Positions 23,737 through 35,482 of a DNA stretch of 64,000 bases are shown in pieces. The position numbers and the translations under genes are program-made. The DNA lies in the NCBI GenBank assembly GCA_963575645.1, contig OY754465.1, positions 42,992,401 to 43,056,400 on the forward strand. Direction: 5' to 3'. Below the pieces are notes generated by a model that worked only from the letters and a program-made list of their open reading frames with translations, ran no database searches and had not been told where the DNA came from. Position 1 is the first letter of the stretch. The number at the start of each line of letters is the position of its first letter. This stretch comes from Xanthostigma xanthostigma (Eukaryota > Arthropoda > Insecta > Raphidioptera > Raphidiidae).

Positions 23737-23818
23737 CTAATACAAAGTCGAATTAGATGTATCTTGGTCATTGTTAGTTTCAATTACAATATCACCTATC
23801 TCTTGCGTTGTTTGTGTA
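23737..23818 (-). CDS. Candidate micro-gene, last coding exon
   Basis: The 3' splice site reads TTTACTTTTTCAG just before 23818. With the phase set by the preceding exon, the frame encodes TQTTQEIGDIVIETNNDQDT followed by six more residues and a TAG at 23737-23739. The other two frames stop within ten codons. The product's C-terminal half is acidic and has no cysteine. No AATAAA was noticed shortly downstream; a run of degenerate TAACTAAATT-like units follows the stop. I recognise no family. Confidence 0.33.
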
Positions 23819-24003
23819 CTGAAAAAGTAAAGTAAAATTTTATTAGTTTTAAATTTTTATAAAAATAGGAGTCACAGAGAGAGGGAAAGGAGTTGCTTGT
23901 TGACAAGTAAACACAGTTCTAACATCAAATGAACAAATAGCGCAGAAAATTAATCGTTTGTTGACATTAGTAAACACATTTCTAACCTCAAACGATGTTT
24001 TAC

Positions 24004-24104
24004 CTACCTTTCCCGGCCGTCCGTGTTCCTGACCTCTTGTTAGTTTTGCCCGCCGAGTTGGGTCCGAGGCACTTCCGTGACCCTGAATCCATTGGTCCAT
24101 CCAT
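24004..24104 (-). CDS. Candidate micro-gene, first coding exon
   Basis: On the - strand an exon runs from a 3' splice site (TTTTGTGTATTCAG, before 24181) to a 5' splice site (GGTAG|GTAAAA, after 24004). The ATG at 24104 opens a frame of 33 codons plus two bases: MDGPMDSGSRKCLGPNSAGK then TNKRSGTRTAGKG. Joined across a 185-bp intron it continues for 27 more codons, 60 residues in all. The N-terminal half is basic and rich in Gly, Ser, Lys and Arg. A second ATG in another frame (24121) would use a different splice site and stop early. The exon is much less AT-rich than its surroundings. I do not recognise the protein; it could be a lineage-specific gene or the 5' part of an old transposon gene. 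Confidence 0.35.
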
Positions 24105-24292
24105 CTTGTGTCTCTGTTCATAATTGTGTTGTGTTTGTAGTATTACATTTAGTCAGTATTAAATTTTAGTTTAGTTAGTGGCTGAATACACAAAAGTTTA
24201 AAAGCCAAAAAATTTATTTAAAAAAAAAAACTCAAATGAACAGATAACTGAATCGTAATAAAATAATGGTATTTAATAGATGATTTACTAAC

Positions 24293-24400
24293 CTTTGGTT
24301 TGCATCAGTAGATTGAGTTCTGTAAAGCAGTTTACTGCAGCTTGCGTGTATGACAATTGTGCACTATAGTGGACAAGGAGTTGCGCCCACCCTTTTATAA
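24293..24400 (-). promoter_or_regulatory. TATA box and non-coding first exon of the candidate micro-gene
   Basis: Read on the - strand, TTTTATAAAAGGG lies at about 24391-24402. The presumed transcription start would be around 24362-24370. The leader ends CCAAAG|GTTAGT after 24293, a good 5' splice site. The 111-bp intron ends TATTCAG before 24181. The promoter, two short introns and a compatible frame support one another, but no transcript is available here. Confidence 0.35.
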
Positions 24401-24409
24401 AATCTTTTA

Positions 24410-26010
24410 TATTAGAAGTTTGCTTTGCACCTATAGGCTATATGGATCATTCTGATTCTAAATTTTTCGAAAGTGATATTCATATAGGTATAGCTAATTT
24501 GACGCATAATTAAACTCGCGTGCAAATTTCTTCGATTTTGAGAAATTTTAATTTTTTATAGCGTCGAATATTAAAATATCCTATGCCATCCAAGGAATCT
24601 AGAATTATTTTTGGTAAGTTTTTTTTTATGAAAATCTGACGTTTAATTTAGACACTAGGTGACTAGAGGAAACATGTCTAAATACGCCGAAAAAATAACA
24701 CTTTGACATTGCTGCAGTTGATTAAAAATGACAAAACTAACTTACAAATTAAAATACTAGTCGAGTGTACACTTGCACTTTGAAATATCACTTGAAATGT
24801 GTAATTTAACAATGTGTTAAGCTCACAACTTTGACTACAATACTTTAAGGGCGTTGCACAGCTCAAGTATGCCATTAGAGTGAGAGTAAAGAACGAACAC
24901 CTCTAATGCGTTTAGTTTTAGGAACGAATGAAGGAAAAGAGACGCTGTAAATGAAGTTTTATCGTCATTTTCAGTCCAAGCTCTAAAGCTCTCATTTCTT
25001 CTGTCAGCACGAGAGCTTGACTGTGGAACAAATTATCCACTGTGTATAGTTTAACCGTGACAAAGTTAGAAATCGCCGGATTAGGACGTACTTCGCTGTT
25101 TTTTTTTCTCTGGTTAAGAACTACTTGTAGATCTTGTGTAGGGTGACCGGTAATTGCTCGTATTCCTCTGGGGAGAAAAAACTAATTTGGAATTAATCTT
25201 ATCACTTGGGGGCTGAAATGCGTCATTTTTTATGATAATGACACTGCTGTGAAGGTTTTTTATTTTATTTCTTCAATTTTTAAAGACCTATACCTAAAAT
25301 GTGAAAAAATGTAGATAGTTACTATTTGTCAACGTTTTGAAGTTCAAATTGAATTCTCACATGGTATGTGTATGCATGTTGTATTTCGACGGAGATATTA
25401 TAACCTAGAGACAAAGCAGTTGTTAAAGCTCTGGTTTACTAAGACAGCTGTACCGTAATATTATGACGGTGAATGACGTCACAAAAAACGTGTGCATAGA
25501 ATTAAATGGATGTGATTCTCTTGGTAACGGCGGCATCACTAACGTTTTTTGTGTCGTCTCTCACTGTCGCTATTTAGGAAACAGGGTCTTGATTCAGCGC
25601 TTTTTTCACTACAGCTCTATAGTCAAGCATTAAAAGGAAGTCTGTTATTCAACGAAATTATCAGCGTTTATCGCGACCGTACTGTATACGCAATTATTGT
25701 TTGTATAGATACAAGCTCTATGAAGCATTTGCTTCAATGAGCTTTTCTGTTATAATAACTAGCTTACATAGAGTACACATTTACTTCATTATTACGTTAT
25801 TATCTTCATCGTCGTTATGGTAATACTCTGACTGTAAAATCGTTTCATCTCACGCGGTTCTTGCTTCGACGTTTTAATTAAAAAAGCGTGCATAAATAGT
25901 TCATTCGATGGATGTTTATCGTGTTTTGTAAAATCTGAATAAACTCAAAATAACGAAACAGTCCGAGGAGGGAAGGAAGGATCCACTGTTTGAGCAAGTG
26001 TATTCAAAAA
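24410..26010. other. No gene recognised
   Basis: AT-rich. At 25138-25170 it repeats a retrotransposon-tail phrase also seen at 3325-3355. Frames of 63-65 codons show no motif. Confidence 0.4.
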
Positions 26011-26126
26011 AATGTACAGTGGATTTTATTTATAATGACCTCGGTTGTAACGTTTTCGCTATGGCGACGTAACACTCAAGTCCCCTGTATTTAAAGTATC
26101 TTTTTAGAGGAAAATAATTTGGATTA

Positions 26127-26461
26127 TCGTATTAGCCCGAATATAACGCGACCCCGAATTTAACGCGACTACGAAATTTTCATAAAGATATTTAGAAAAA
26201 AAATAGTACTCATAAAAGAATTCAAAGGAAGTTAAATTCAATCAGATAAGCATTTATTTAGGTAATTATATAGATTACATTCATGTCAATATAATTCACG
26301 CTTTCAGTCTCCCACAAAATGTCATCTTCCGTCTCATTCAACCTTTGTAGCAGAAAGTCCTTGTTTATATTACATTCCATTACTTAAAACCCGAATTTAG
26401 CGCGAGTTTTTAACGGAAAATAAATGGTCGAAAAATGTCGAGTTATATTGGGCTAATACGG
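26127..26461. mobile_element. Nested MITE with YCGTATTAGCCC ends, 335 bp
   Basis: The left end TCGTATTAGCCCGAATATAAC, continuing GCGA, pairs with the right end TCGAGTTATATTGGGCTAAT, continuing ACGG; both are bordered by TA. AATTTAACGCGA/AATTTAGCGCGA motifs repeat inside. Non-coding. Confidence 0.8.
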
Positions 26462-26749
26462 TATATATATAGCGACTTCGGATGTTACGTCGATTTCGGG
26501 TATAGCGACTAGTTTTAATGAACCATTTGTAACAAGTTTCTAGAAATCCCATTCAGATAATGTGACGAGTCTACACACTCAAACACAAAAAGGTTCATTC
26601 ATGGAATCATTAAGCTTTTTTATCTTTAGGCATCCAAGAAGTTATGAAAATGGAAAATACCTTACATCACACGTGTAAAGCAGAGAAATCTAAACTGAAT
26701 CAACGCAATATTAGAGATTGTTTTTCTTGCGTTCTTAATTATTTCTATA

Positions 26750-28011
26750 GGGTAATTCCGGGGGAGATGGCCTTACGGGGAGAGATGGCCAATAGAAAAA
26801 AGTCTAACTAAGAGTAAACAAATGGCACTATTTTCAATATAGTTTGCTTCATTTCACAACAAGCAACAAGTGTTAGTGGATTTGTGTAAAAAAAAGAAAG
26901 GAAAGTTGAGTAATTTGACTTTGATTTTTAAGACATGTTTGTTATTAATTAAGGGTTTGACATATTAAGTGATCTTAAAAGGGTTTTAAAAGTTTTGTTA
27001 TTTTTTTGTACTTTTCTTGTTAGGATAGTCATTTTCACGTGTTCTTACCACAAAATTTATTCAAAAATTTATACGCTGCTTTAATTACCTAATTTAACCA
27101 TCTAATCCGGACAATCGGGAGAGATGGTCACATTTTTTCCGGGAGAGATGGCCATAAAATGCAATTTCAGGATTCAAGGCAGCAGGAGTTTCTTCCCTAA
27201 ATCCAGGTGCCATTCCGGAACATGCTTTTAGTAAGGACTTTGAGTCACGTAATGAAAGAGATATCGGGCATACAGACGGTGGAACCAACACCAACAAAAG
27301 CACTGAACAAAGTATCTCCACTGCCTGTAAAACTCAACAAAGTCCGCAAACGAGTCAAGGAAGTAGACATCCTCTTGACGTCTGAAGAACATATTAAAAA
27401 ACGAAAAATAAAAGAAAAAGAGAAAGAGAAAGAAGAAAAATCTAGAAAACCAAGATAATCAAAAAAGAAATTAAGACCGACACATTTAAGCAAAACAAGA
27501 AACGTAAGGCTATTCGCAGTATCTCAGATAGCAGTTGCGAAGAAACTCTCATGGATTTCAGTGACACCTCAGAAAGTGAAACTAAAGACAGAAAGGAAGA
27601 AAACTGCAGAGGTTGTGGTGACAACTATCATAAGAAAAAAAAATAATTGAAGATTGGATTTAGTGCAGTGTTTGTATGTTCTAGCTTCATGAGAATTACA
27701 GCCAGGTCGAGAACATGTCTTCCAAGTGTGGTAATCAAAAAAAGAAGGAGTTAAAAACTCTTAAGTGCCAAGGGAAAGGCAAATAAAGTACTGGCCATCA
27801 CTCCCGGATACTCCGGGAGAGATGGCCAATTCTACTTTTTTTCAAAGTTTAAAATTACTTGTTTTTGTTTATTTAAAAGTAATATTTCGTTAATGTTCTG
27901 TAAGAATTATAATTAAAGTTTCGTTTCCCGCAGAATTCAATATTTTATTCATCTTAGTTCCTTCACAATAGCTCCTTAAAGTTAGTAGGGCCATCTCCCC
28001 CGGAATTACCC
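26750..28011 (+). mobile_element. Nested pogo-type element with transposase remnant, 1262 bp
   Basis: The terminal repeats GGGTAATTCCGGGGGAGATG (26750 on) and CATCTCCCCCGGAATTACCC (ending 28011) are perfect inverted copies extending through GGCC, flanked by TA. The motif GGGAGAGATGGYC is repeated at about 26779, 27118, 27141 and 27812. The only coding matter is the C-terminal remnant at 27157-27750. Confidence 0.88.
27157..27750 (+). pseudogene. pogo/Tigger-type transposase, C-terminal remnant
   Basis: The frame beginning near 27160 reads AISGFKAAGVSSLNPGAIPE followed by HAF, the well-known segment just after the DDE catalytic core of pogo-family transposases. This frame stops at a TGA near 27382. 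After a lysine/glutamate-rich stretch (KEKEKEKEE, 27410-27440) another frame reads RSISDSSCEETLMDFSDTSE and then ENCRGCGDNYHK. A frameshifted continuation has EDWIQCSVC, the zinc-binding tail seen in many insect pogo transposases. The CENPB-like DNA-binding domain and the catalytic core are absent, and at least two frame breaks are present, so no active enzyme can be made. Confidence 0.8.
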
Positions 28012-28079
28012 TATAGCAACGGAATTATAGTGGTCCCTTCATCGTCGTTATAACCAAAATCCACTGTAATTGGTGAATA

Positions 28080-30690
28080 ATTTCGTTCGAGTCGTCGTTC
28101 ACAATATTGGTGTTATGTTTTAACATGTATCATGTTTTAGCCCTGGGGTACTAAATTTTTTTGAGCGTCAATTTTGTTTGAGCGTCAATTTTTTCCGCGC
28201 AACACATAGCTGAGAGACGTATGAAATTTTGAGCGTCATTTCCGAACGTCGATTCCGAGCGTCGAGTCCTCCGCGCACGAAACATATAGTGGAGAAAACA
28301 TGATACATGGTTGAAATTTTTGGTTCTAGAATTTGATACACTATCTATTGCACAATAACACCGTTTAACTTAACAAGTTTATTTCCTCTATTTTATTTTT
28401 TATAGATTGCTTTATTAAATGTGCGATTTGCACCCGGACGAAAGCCGAATCGGCCAGCTAAGTTACCATAATTTTGTATTGTCATCGGGACTTTACACAT
28501 GTGTGCAAAATTTCAACTCAATCACATAATTACAATTACAGCATTAAAAAACTGACAAGAAAATTGACAGAATATTTTTTTGATGGATTTTATCTCCTCT
28601 TTCAATCTGCAACGAAAGTGGAACAAATAATCTTAGTACAAACACACTGTATATTTTATCATCGTAATCTACATGGATACGTAGTAGATACAGCAGTTTT
28701 TATTGTCATGCAAGCATTGTAAAATCACATTATAAACCGTTTTAATAGCACATTAAATGTCAATTAATTTAATGATTTTGTCTTTTTATATTAGACTTAA
28801 GTTGTGTCTCATTCGCTTCCGGTCAGGTTTTCAATGAACTGCCTTTTTCACTTCATTTCGAAAGATGTTTGTTCTTTTTGATTTTTGTTTTGCAGTCGAT
28901 ATTTGCAATCAATATTTTTGTTAGGCCTAACAGAATACCAGAGGTCCCCTCCCCAGCGAGCGGCAAGTGTTTGGTTGCAGCTGGGACGTTGAGCCGTCAC
29001 TTAAATATACCTATTTAATTGCGCAATATGATAAAATGCCAGTGACTGGAAATTTGTAATTGAATCGCCGCGCCGGTACATTGCACGTAGACTGCGCATT
29101 GAACCGACTCATTTGGTCTCGGACGATATCGAACAATCTCAGTGCTTTTAGAAGAAAGAAAACAGTAGCCCATCACTTCGTTACTAAACCGATTCACTTC
29201 GAGCGTTTTAAATTGAGTTTTTGTGTATTCTGAGTAAAAGTGACAATGCTTCCGAACCAAATAAGTCGAAATAATGCATATCCTGATTTGAAATACCACC
29301 ATGAGAACACGGTGCAAAGCCAGTTTGGCCAGACCTAGTCTCTGAAAAGCGGTAACGCCATCTAAATAAAGTGGTAGATTAAGATTAAAAACGCTAGATT
29401 CAAAACGTTTACGAAAAGTACAAATCCATTGCTTACAGTCAGTTTTGACAGGGTCTGATTAAGACGCACTACCAAACTCTTTGTTACTCTGCTGAGATAT
29501 CATTTCAATAAACAACATTAATTAAGGATGTCTCGCACTAAGGGAAAAATGAATGGTTTTTATTTGCATTTTTGAACATTTAACATTTCATAACCATATT
29601 ATTTAAACAGGTGTTTCATTTTTAAACAATAATAATTTAAGGATGTCCCGCTCAGAGAAAAGAAATAAATGGCCACTTTATTGATACCCCAACTAATGTA
29701 TAAGTTAATATATTATGTTCTGGCAAATCTACAAATTAAAGCAAACGAATCCGCGGGTGACGGCTAGTAAATAATACTAGTGTCCGCGAACGATGTTTGT
29801 TTCGTCACAATATGTGCGAAATAATACACTCAGATCGATGCCACACTCTTTTTTTCCTTTCCGTATTTATATATAGATTATTATTTTTTTTGCAACAGCC
29901 AGTGCTCTTTGATTATTATATTTATTGATTTCAAGGTGAAACAAAATTTGTACACGGTGTGCCTATCTACAGACTACGTAGTGTTTATGTAAAGATATTA
30001 ATGTAAATAGCAACAAAAACCGCAGAAATGTCGGTTTTGTTTAACAATTAGTATACGTTGTGTAACAATGTGGTGCGGAAATGCCGCGCCACGATCATTT
30101 ATTGACTGACAGACAGACCTGTCATTTAATTGTTTTTATTATAATGTTTGCATTGTTTTATTATTTGTATCTGTTGTATTTAAATTGACTAACTAGCCTT
30201 TACCAACGGTTTCGCTCGCGATAATATCGCTTTTACCATAAAAAAAAAATGTTTACCTAGGATCGTAGCGATGACTTCTACTAGACGACCTTCGAAGTAC
30301 TTAATATCTAACTGTAAATTATCCCTGGCAGCCTTAGACTGAAGTACTGAGTGGCTGCTAAGTATTATAAATGACGTTCCCGGTTTTCAGACAGATCGTA
30401 AAAGGCATTTTACGTTTATTGCTGTTTTTATTAGCTGTGAATAAGCAATGAGCTTCACAATATTTTCCAAGTATAGCTTAAAAATTCAGAAGAAGAAGAA
30501 GAATCCGTTGATAATTTCATCTGTAATTGTCAATTGAGTACCTACTTGAAAACTGCGGGTTTATACTAATTTAGAAAAGTGCAAAGATTAGGTACCTATG
30601 TAAAACTACGGCATCTCTACGAACTCGACCGTTCTCGAAGGCAAACAAAATGTTAATACAATTTTTTTGCGTGTTGGATTATATGTATGT
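28080..30690. other. No gene recognised
   Basis: AT-rich, with a repeated 'GAGCGTC' phrase at 28160-28265. Non-LTR tail ends occur at 29745-29775 (reverse complement of CTAGCCGTCACCCGCGGATT) and 30193-30225 (CTAGCCTTTACCAACGGTTT). A (GAA)n tract lies at 30490-30503. Frames up to 100 codons have no recognisable motif. Confidence 0.4.
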
Positions 30691-30695
30691 TCCGC

Positions 30696-31199
30696 CAGCG
30701 TTGCCAGTTTTTTTTTTGCCAAGTCGGGATTTTGAAACTCTTTGAGTGAAAACAGCGGGATTCATTCGTCGAAAGCGGGACGTAGTAAAAAAACGTATAT
30801 AATCAGAAGTTTTCAAATACCTATTTATCTTTTTATTTGAATTAAAATTACGTTTACGTGACAATAGATAGCAAAAATAGCCATAGAAAATGTATTTTAA
30901 TAAAAATATAATATTTTAAATCAGATTTACCCTTTCGTTAAATAGTTGATTTATTTATTCGTCTTCAGAATAAAAAAAAAAAAACAGAAATCAAAATCAA
31001 AAAAGTTTTATTCATTAGAAAAATATGGCGTTTCAAACAATAGTCTGTGGAGTAAGTGTTACAAATTGCAACTTACAATAAGAGAATAATTATTTATAAG
31101 AATTACCTACTTATTCATGATATTTCTGTGAAGATAACTTCTTTTAAAGTGATTTAAAAATCGGGACGTCCCGCCAAAATCGGACGTCTGGCAACGCTG
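30696..31199. mobile_element. hAT-type MITE, 504 bp, relative of 6593-6927 in opposite orientation
   Basis: The left end CAGCGTTGCCAG and right end CTGGCAACGCTG match the copy at 6593-6927 read in reverse. The flanking 8-mers TGTTCCGC and GTATCCGC agree at five positions. Extra sequence at about 30860-31110 makes it longer than the other copy. Confidence 0.82.
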
Positions 31200-31904
31200 G
31201 TATCCGCCGTCGTTCCGTGTCTAAAAAATGAATTGACGTGCATCAGTTTATGAATTGATGAATAACAACATATATTTCAAATAGATCTAGTTGTCCACGG
31301 GCGTTTGTTTTTTGTTTTGTATACCTATAATAACAAGTGTAACGCTCGCTGATTCCTGTATTATTTATAAAATAGCAATTACTGCAGTGTGTTGTTGCTG
31401 AGGCACGTAGAGATCTATAGGAAATTTCCGTCGGGAGAATCGGTAACAAAAGAAAAAAATACTTGTAAATTCAATTTAATTCGCTGTTTTAGATTAGACA
31501 ACATTATTCTGCTGTGTGATGAATCCATATTTTAACTTTCTATTTTCACATATTCACTATTTTTAGAGAAATTATTGAAATGATTAAAACAATGCAATTA
31601 CTATACTTAATTATACATTGAACCGTTTAATCAGGGCAATATCAGGAAATTTTGGTGAAAATTAAGGCTTTTTGTGAAAAAACGGTCAAATGTGAGCTGA
31701 AATTGCGCCCCGAAGGTAATGATTAATGTACCTACTTACATATTTATTGTTGTAATCGTCATGAAAAATAGTAAAAAATCATAAAATGACATATAAATAA
31801 AATTATCGATCAATTTTTCAGACAATATATTGGCAAAATAAATTAACGAAAGGCAACAAGCAAAAGAGAAAAATACATGGAGCTGTCATAATCTTTTCTC
31901 GAGG

Positions 31905-32060
31905 AAAGATTATCTTCTATTTAAATTGATCATGGCACGCACTATAGCCTTTTGTTTGATGAAAACGCTCTCAAAAGAGACACTATGACTCCAGACCACA
32001 ATACCATACCTTAACATAGGCTAGACATTAAACATACTTTGCTCGATTTAGTCACATCAA
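31905..32060 (-). pseudogene. Jockey/CR1-type reverse transcriptase fossil
   Basis: Read on the - strand from about 32020, the sequence MLRYGIVVWSHSVSFESVFI followed by KQKAIVRAM matches the conserved 'YGIxxWG...QKxAVR' segment of non-LTR reverse transcriptases. It is bracketed by stops and frame breaks. Only about 50 codons are recognisable. Confidence 0.55.
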
Positions 32061-32239
32061 CTCTTAGTTTTTGAGAACGAAATTTTTCACGGGATTTATC
32101 AGCATGACGTATTACATGGATAGTTGATGTCTGTGCACGTGTCTGAAAAAAATAGATGTGATTAGACGACGTCGTATTTTTTCCCAATATTTTTAGAGTT
32201 CGTCTATTATACAGTTTATTCGAGCCTTGAGGCGTTATT

Positions 32240-32690
32240 AACAGACTCAATTAAAATGCAGCGACTAGCTCATCCGGCAACCGGTTTGTATGGCGCTCTG
32301 TTGTAGGTATGTATCGCGGTGTGCCAGTCAGCGGTTCGGCGAAGGAGCGCGGGGGTCCCCCGATGTGTGTCTCTATTGCATATAGATTCAGTATTTTAAT
32401 TACATCCAGAAGGAGAATTATTATTATTTAAACGACACGGTCTTTTTAACACCAGTTAGCAAAATCGATTGAGATTAGTTCTGAAATATATGTTGTATGC
32501 ATTTTGTTCATATACTTTTATTCTATACCGAGCATAGGAATAAAATCGCAATCGAATCATTAAGGTACAAACATATACTTCTGTCTTTTTTTACGCCGTA
32601 AGCAGGAGGGCAAAACAAGCACGGGGGACCCGGCTTAAGAAATTTCTAACTTGCCCCCTCTTGGGCCAAAAGCTGGGTACGCCTATGTTA
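32240..32690. repeat. Probable hAT-derived fragments
   Basis: The right part ends GCTGGGTACGCCTATG (to 32688), which in reverse complement is a common hAT-type end. The left part contains GGAGCGCGGGGGTCCCCC. The two parts do not give a clean target duplication. Confidence 0.3.
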
Positions 32691-33012
32691 ACGTCATAGA
32701 AAAAGACAAAGTTTTTTAAACAGAGATACTTTATTCAGATTGAATGCAAGTACATCAACCAATCCTATCATCGGAGAAATCAGGGAATTACATCGAAGAA
32801 AAAGACGCAGATATGCTTTGTTGCGTTCACTCACCGCACATTGAGTAGATAGGCAATGATTCATATAGTTAATTAATAGATATATGATTTTGTTCTTCAA
32901 TAATATGTAAAATAGTGACATGTCTACCTATATGTTTGTTTGCTTGCATCGATGCAATAACATCCGAGAACGTTTTTGATCAAACTTTGTACAAAAAGTC
33001 TACCTACACTGT

Positions 33013-33590
33013 TTATACAGGGTGAAAAGTATAATTATGTCATGCTCTAGAGGGTGGATAGAGATCGCGGAGACAAGCATTTTTAGTATAAGAACCCATG
33101 TCCGGAAATGCACCGTTACGGAGTTAGTGCGCCGGGTGGGTAGGCATGTCCGCTAGCTCTGGGTACGTCAGTCGGTTCATGGTTTACGTAGCAAGACACG
33201 AAGGTTATGGCGACAGTACTGCCGACTTACTGCCGCGTCAGGCTTTGTTCCTTAATTGAAATCGGTTGCACAAAACGTAGCCCGTATGAAACACGCAGGA
33301 CTGACACTGTCAAACGTCTTTCTCGAACAACGTAGTGCGCTACTCCTGTGATGCGCGCGACTCACAGCTCGGAAAGCGAGCAACTTACTTACCATTTAAT
33401 CATGCAGTCGAGTTGCCTACCCACCCGGGTAGAGAAATTCAATCTACTTGACGGGTTGCCTACCCGCCCGGCGCACTAACTCCGTAACGGTGCATTTCCG
33501 GACATGGGTTCTTATACTAAAAATGCTTGTCTCCGCGATCTCTATCCACCCTCTAGAGCATGACATAATTATACTTTTCACCCTGTATAA
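33013..33590. mobile_element. MITE with nearly identical 134-bp inverted arms
   Basis: The arms 33013-33146 and 33457-33590 are reverse complements with one difference. The ends read TTATACAGGGTGAAAAGT, so TA (or TTA/TAA) borders the element. The 310-bp centre is richer in G+C than the surroundings and has no long frame. ACAGGGTG ends are widespread among arthropod MITEs of Tc1/mariner type. Confidence 0.9.
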
Positions 33591-33599
33591 TCTGTAGTG

Positions 33600-35150
33600 T
33601 AGGGTATGTTTTCTTGAACGGGCTATCGATTTTAATAATTATAAACTATAGACTGTACGTTCATTATTTAAATTCTAATTAATTGGGAAGAGTACGCATA
33701 ATAAATATGACCATATTAACAGTCGGGGGTCTTTATCAAACCGTATTAAAATTATTGTAAGTGCATAATATTTTTTCCTAATAATTTTACATTGTACCTA
33801 TAAAAAAATGAAGTAGGTACATTTATTGTGCCCGCTTGGTGTGGGAACATTTCTTTCTATAGCTCATGGTTAATTTTTTATGAATAGATTTTCAATATGG
33901 AAAGATAATTTGTCTATTATTAAAGACGTTTTCGAGCATTCTTTCAATTTAAAACTCAATACAAATAAACCTACGTTTAAAAAATGTGTGTGTTATTATT
34001 AACAATGGAATATATATTTTTAATAGAGTTGTCTCACAACTTGAGGCAGCTATGGGGATGTAGGGATGTACAAGCTCTAAGAACACATTTTTTATGCGAT
34101 TCTTTACGGGTTTTTTTTTGTGTTGTCTGGATATGCGAGTCGTATCGCGAATAGAAGATTTAAATGCCTGTTTTAGCACAATCGAAATTCTTTAATAAAT
34201 TTTACTTTTGCTGAGGGGCTTATAGTTAAATTTAAAGATGTAAATACAAAAAAAGAAAAGAAAAAAACAGCTCCATTTTAGGTTTCATAATTAATTTTCT
34301 TTTGGTGCATAGTTGAATCGTTTTTCATTGTAAAAAAACGGTTGTCAAATTTCAATATGTAAATACGGCGTTAAATGCATTTTAACGAATTATCTCTTCA
34401 CCGATTTGTTCTAAAAATATACGCCACGAGAACCAGAAGTTTCTAATTTCCTTTCCCAAATAAAAAAAACACAATGTAGATTACTATTTATTATAGTTGT
34501 ATAAATTGTAAAATTAAATCAATAATAACGTTTTTTTTGAGAAATTACGCGACACAAAATAACGTTATCATTTAATTTCACGTGACAGGCTGTTATTATT
34601 TTTAACTTACAAAATGCTTTAATTATAGAATTGATAAACACGCAACTGTTTTATTTACAGACGTTTTTTGTTTTGTTCACATTGTTTTTTGTTTATAATA
34701 ATTATTAAGTTATTTTTAAATAACGCTGGAATGAATAATTGTCACATTTTGTACACAAACTCATTTTGATGAATGAAAACTAATTATTTTTAGTTGATTG
34801 GTTAATTGTGATGCATGAAATAATATGTATTAATAATAATCAGTACACAGTTCAAATATTGTTTACGTGAATTTTTATTTATATATGAATAATGTCGTGA
34901 AAAGTGCGCCGATTGCGTGAAATAAACTTGTTTAATATCGATTAAATTCAAATTTCCTGTCAGCTATAGGTAAGGTTCCTTTCTCTAAGTATAATACTGT
35001 CACATCCAAGGAATTTCAAGCGTTATAATGTGGGGACTAACCGACTATGCACAAAAAAAACACTTATATGAAATTATAGTTTATTTTAAAATGACAGTAG
35101 ATAGTTTTAAATTCATAAATAAAAATTTTGAAAGTTGTAAAATATTTTTT
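33600..35150. other. No gene recognised
   Basis: Very AT-rich; no recognisable coding motif or repeat boundary. A 76-codon - strand frame at 33949-34179 has no supporting features. Confidence 0.4.
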
Positions 35151-35156
35151 ACAATG

Positions 35157-35482
35157 CAGTAGAACCTCGATAAGTCGAAAACCTCCAAAACAAGTTTTGT
35201 TCCCTTCCCTTTAAGCCCCAGAACCTCCATTACTCGAAATCTCAACCCTTTATATAGGTCGAAATAATCAGTGAGTTCCTAGAAGCCATTTCGGTACTTA
35301 TTTTCCCTCCATAACTCGAGAAAATAACTTGGACCTCTGTATCTCGAACATAGCAACTCAAAATTAGTTAGAATGAATCTCAACCTCTGCAAATCGAACA
35401 AGTCCTTGCAAAATACGCCTAAGTCGAAATCTAACTCGAATTTTTTGGCGTCTCCCTTGAAGTTCGACTTACAGAGATTCAG
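35157..35482 (+). mobile_element. pogo/Tigger-type MITE, copy 2
   Basis: It starts CAGTAGAACCTCGATAAGTC and continues as repeated 'AACCTCC...TCGAA' phrases, the reverse complement of the copy at 1397-1678. The right end is near CTTACAGAGATTCAG. A 147-codon - strand frame overlapping it is a by-product of this repeat. Confidence 0.65.

Larger units (their letters stand above)
26017..28066. mobile_element. Outer Tc1/mariner- or pogo-type element, 2050 bp including two nested insertions
   Basis: The left end is TA|CAGTGGATTTTATTTATAATGAC (26015 on). It is mirrored by GTCGTTATAACCAAAATCCACTG|TA ending at 28066, with TA dinucleotides flanking. Internal sub-terminal motifs such as TATAGCGACTTCGG resemble the ends. 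Subtracting the elements at 26127-26461 and 26750-28011 leaves about 450 bp of non-coding MITE. Confidence 0.8.

Noticed and set aside
24018..24121. Upstream ATG (24121) as the start of the micro-gene
   Set aside because: Its frame does not stay open across the intron with either nearby donor; only the ATG at 24104 with the donor after 24004 does.
27207..27458. 83-codon frame rich in Lys/Glu as a stand-alone protein
   Set aside because: It is an alternative frame over the pogo transposase remnant; the recognisable transposase segments lie in the neighbouring frame and further downstream.
32014..32692. Element bounded by TTAACATAGGC and GCCTATGTTAA
   Set aside because: The left side falls inside a reverse transcriptase fossil and the match ends after about 11 bp; it is probably coincidence beside a hAT fragment.
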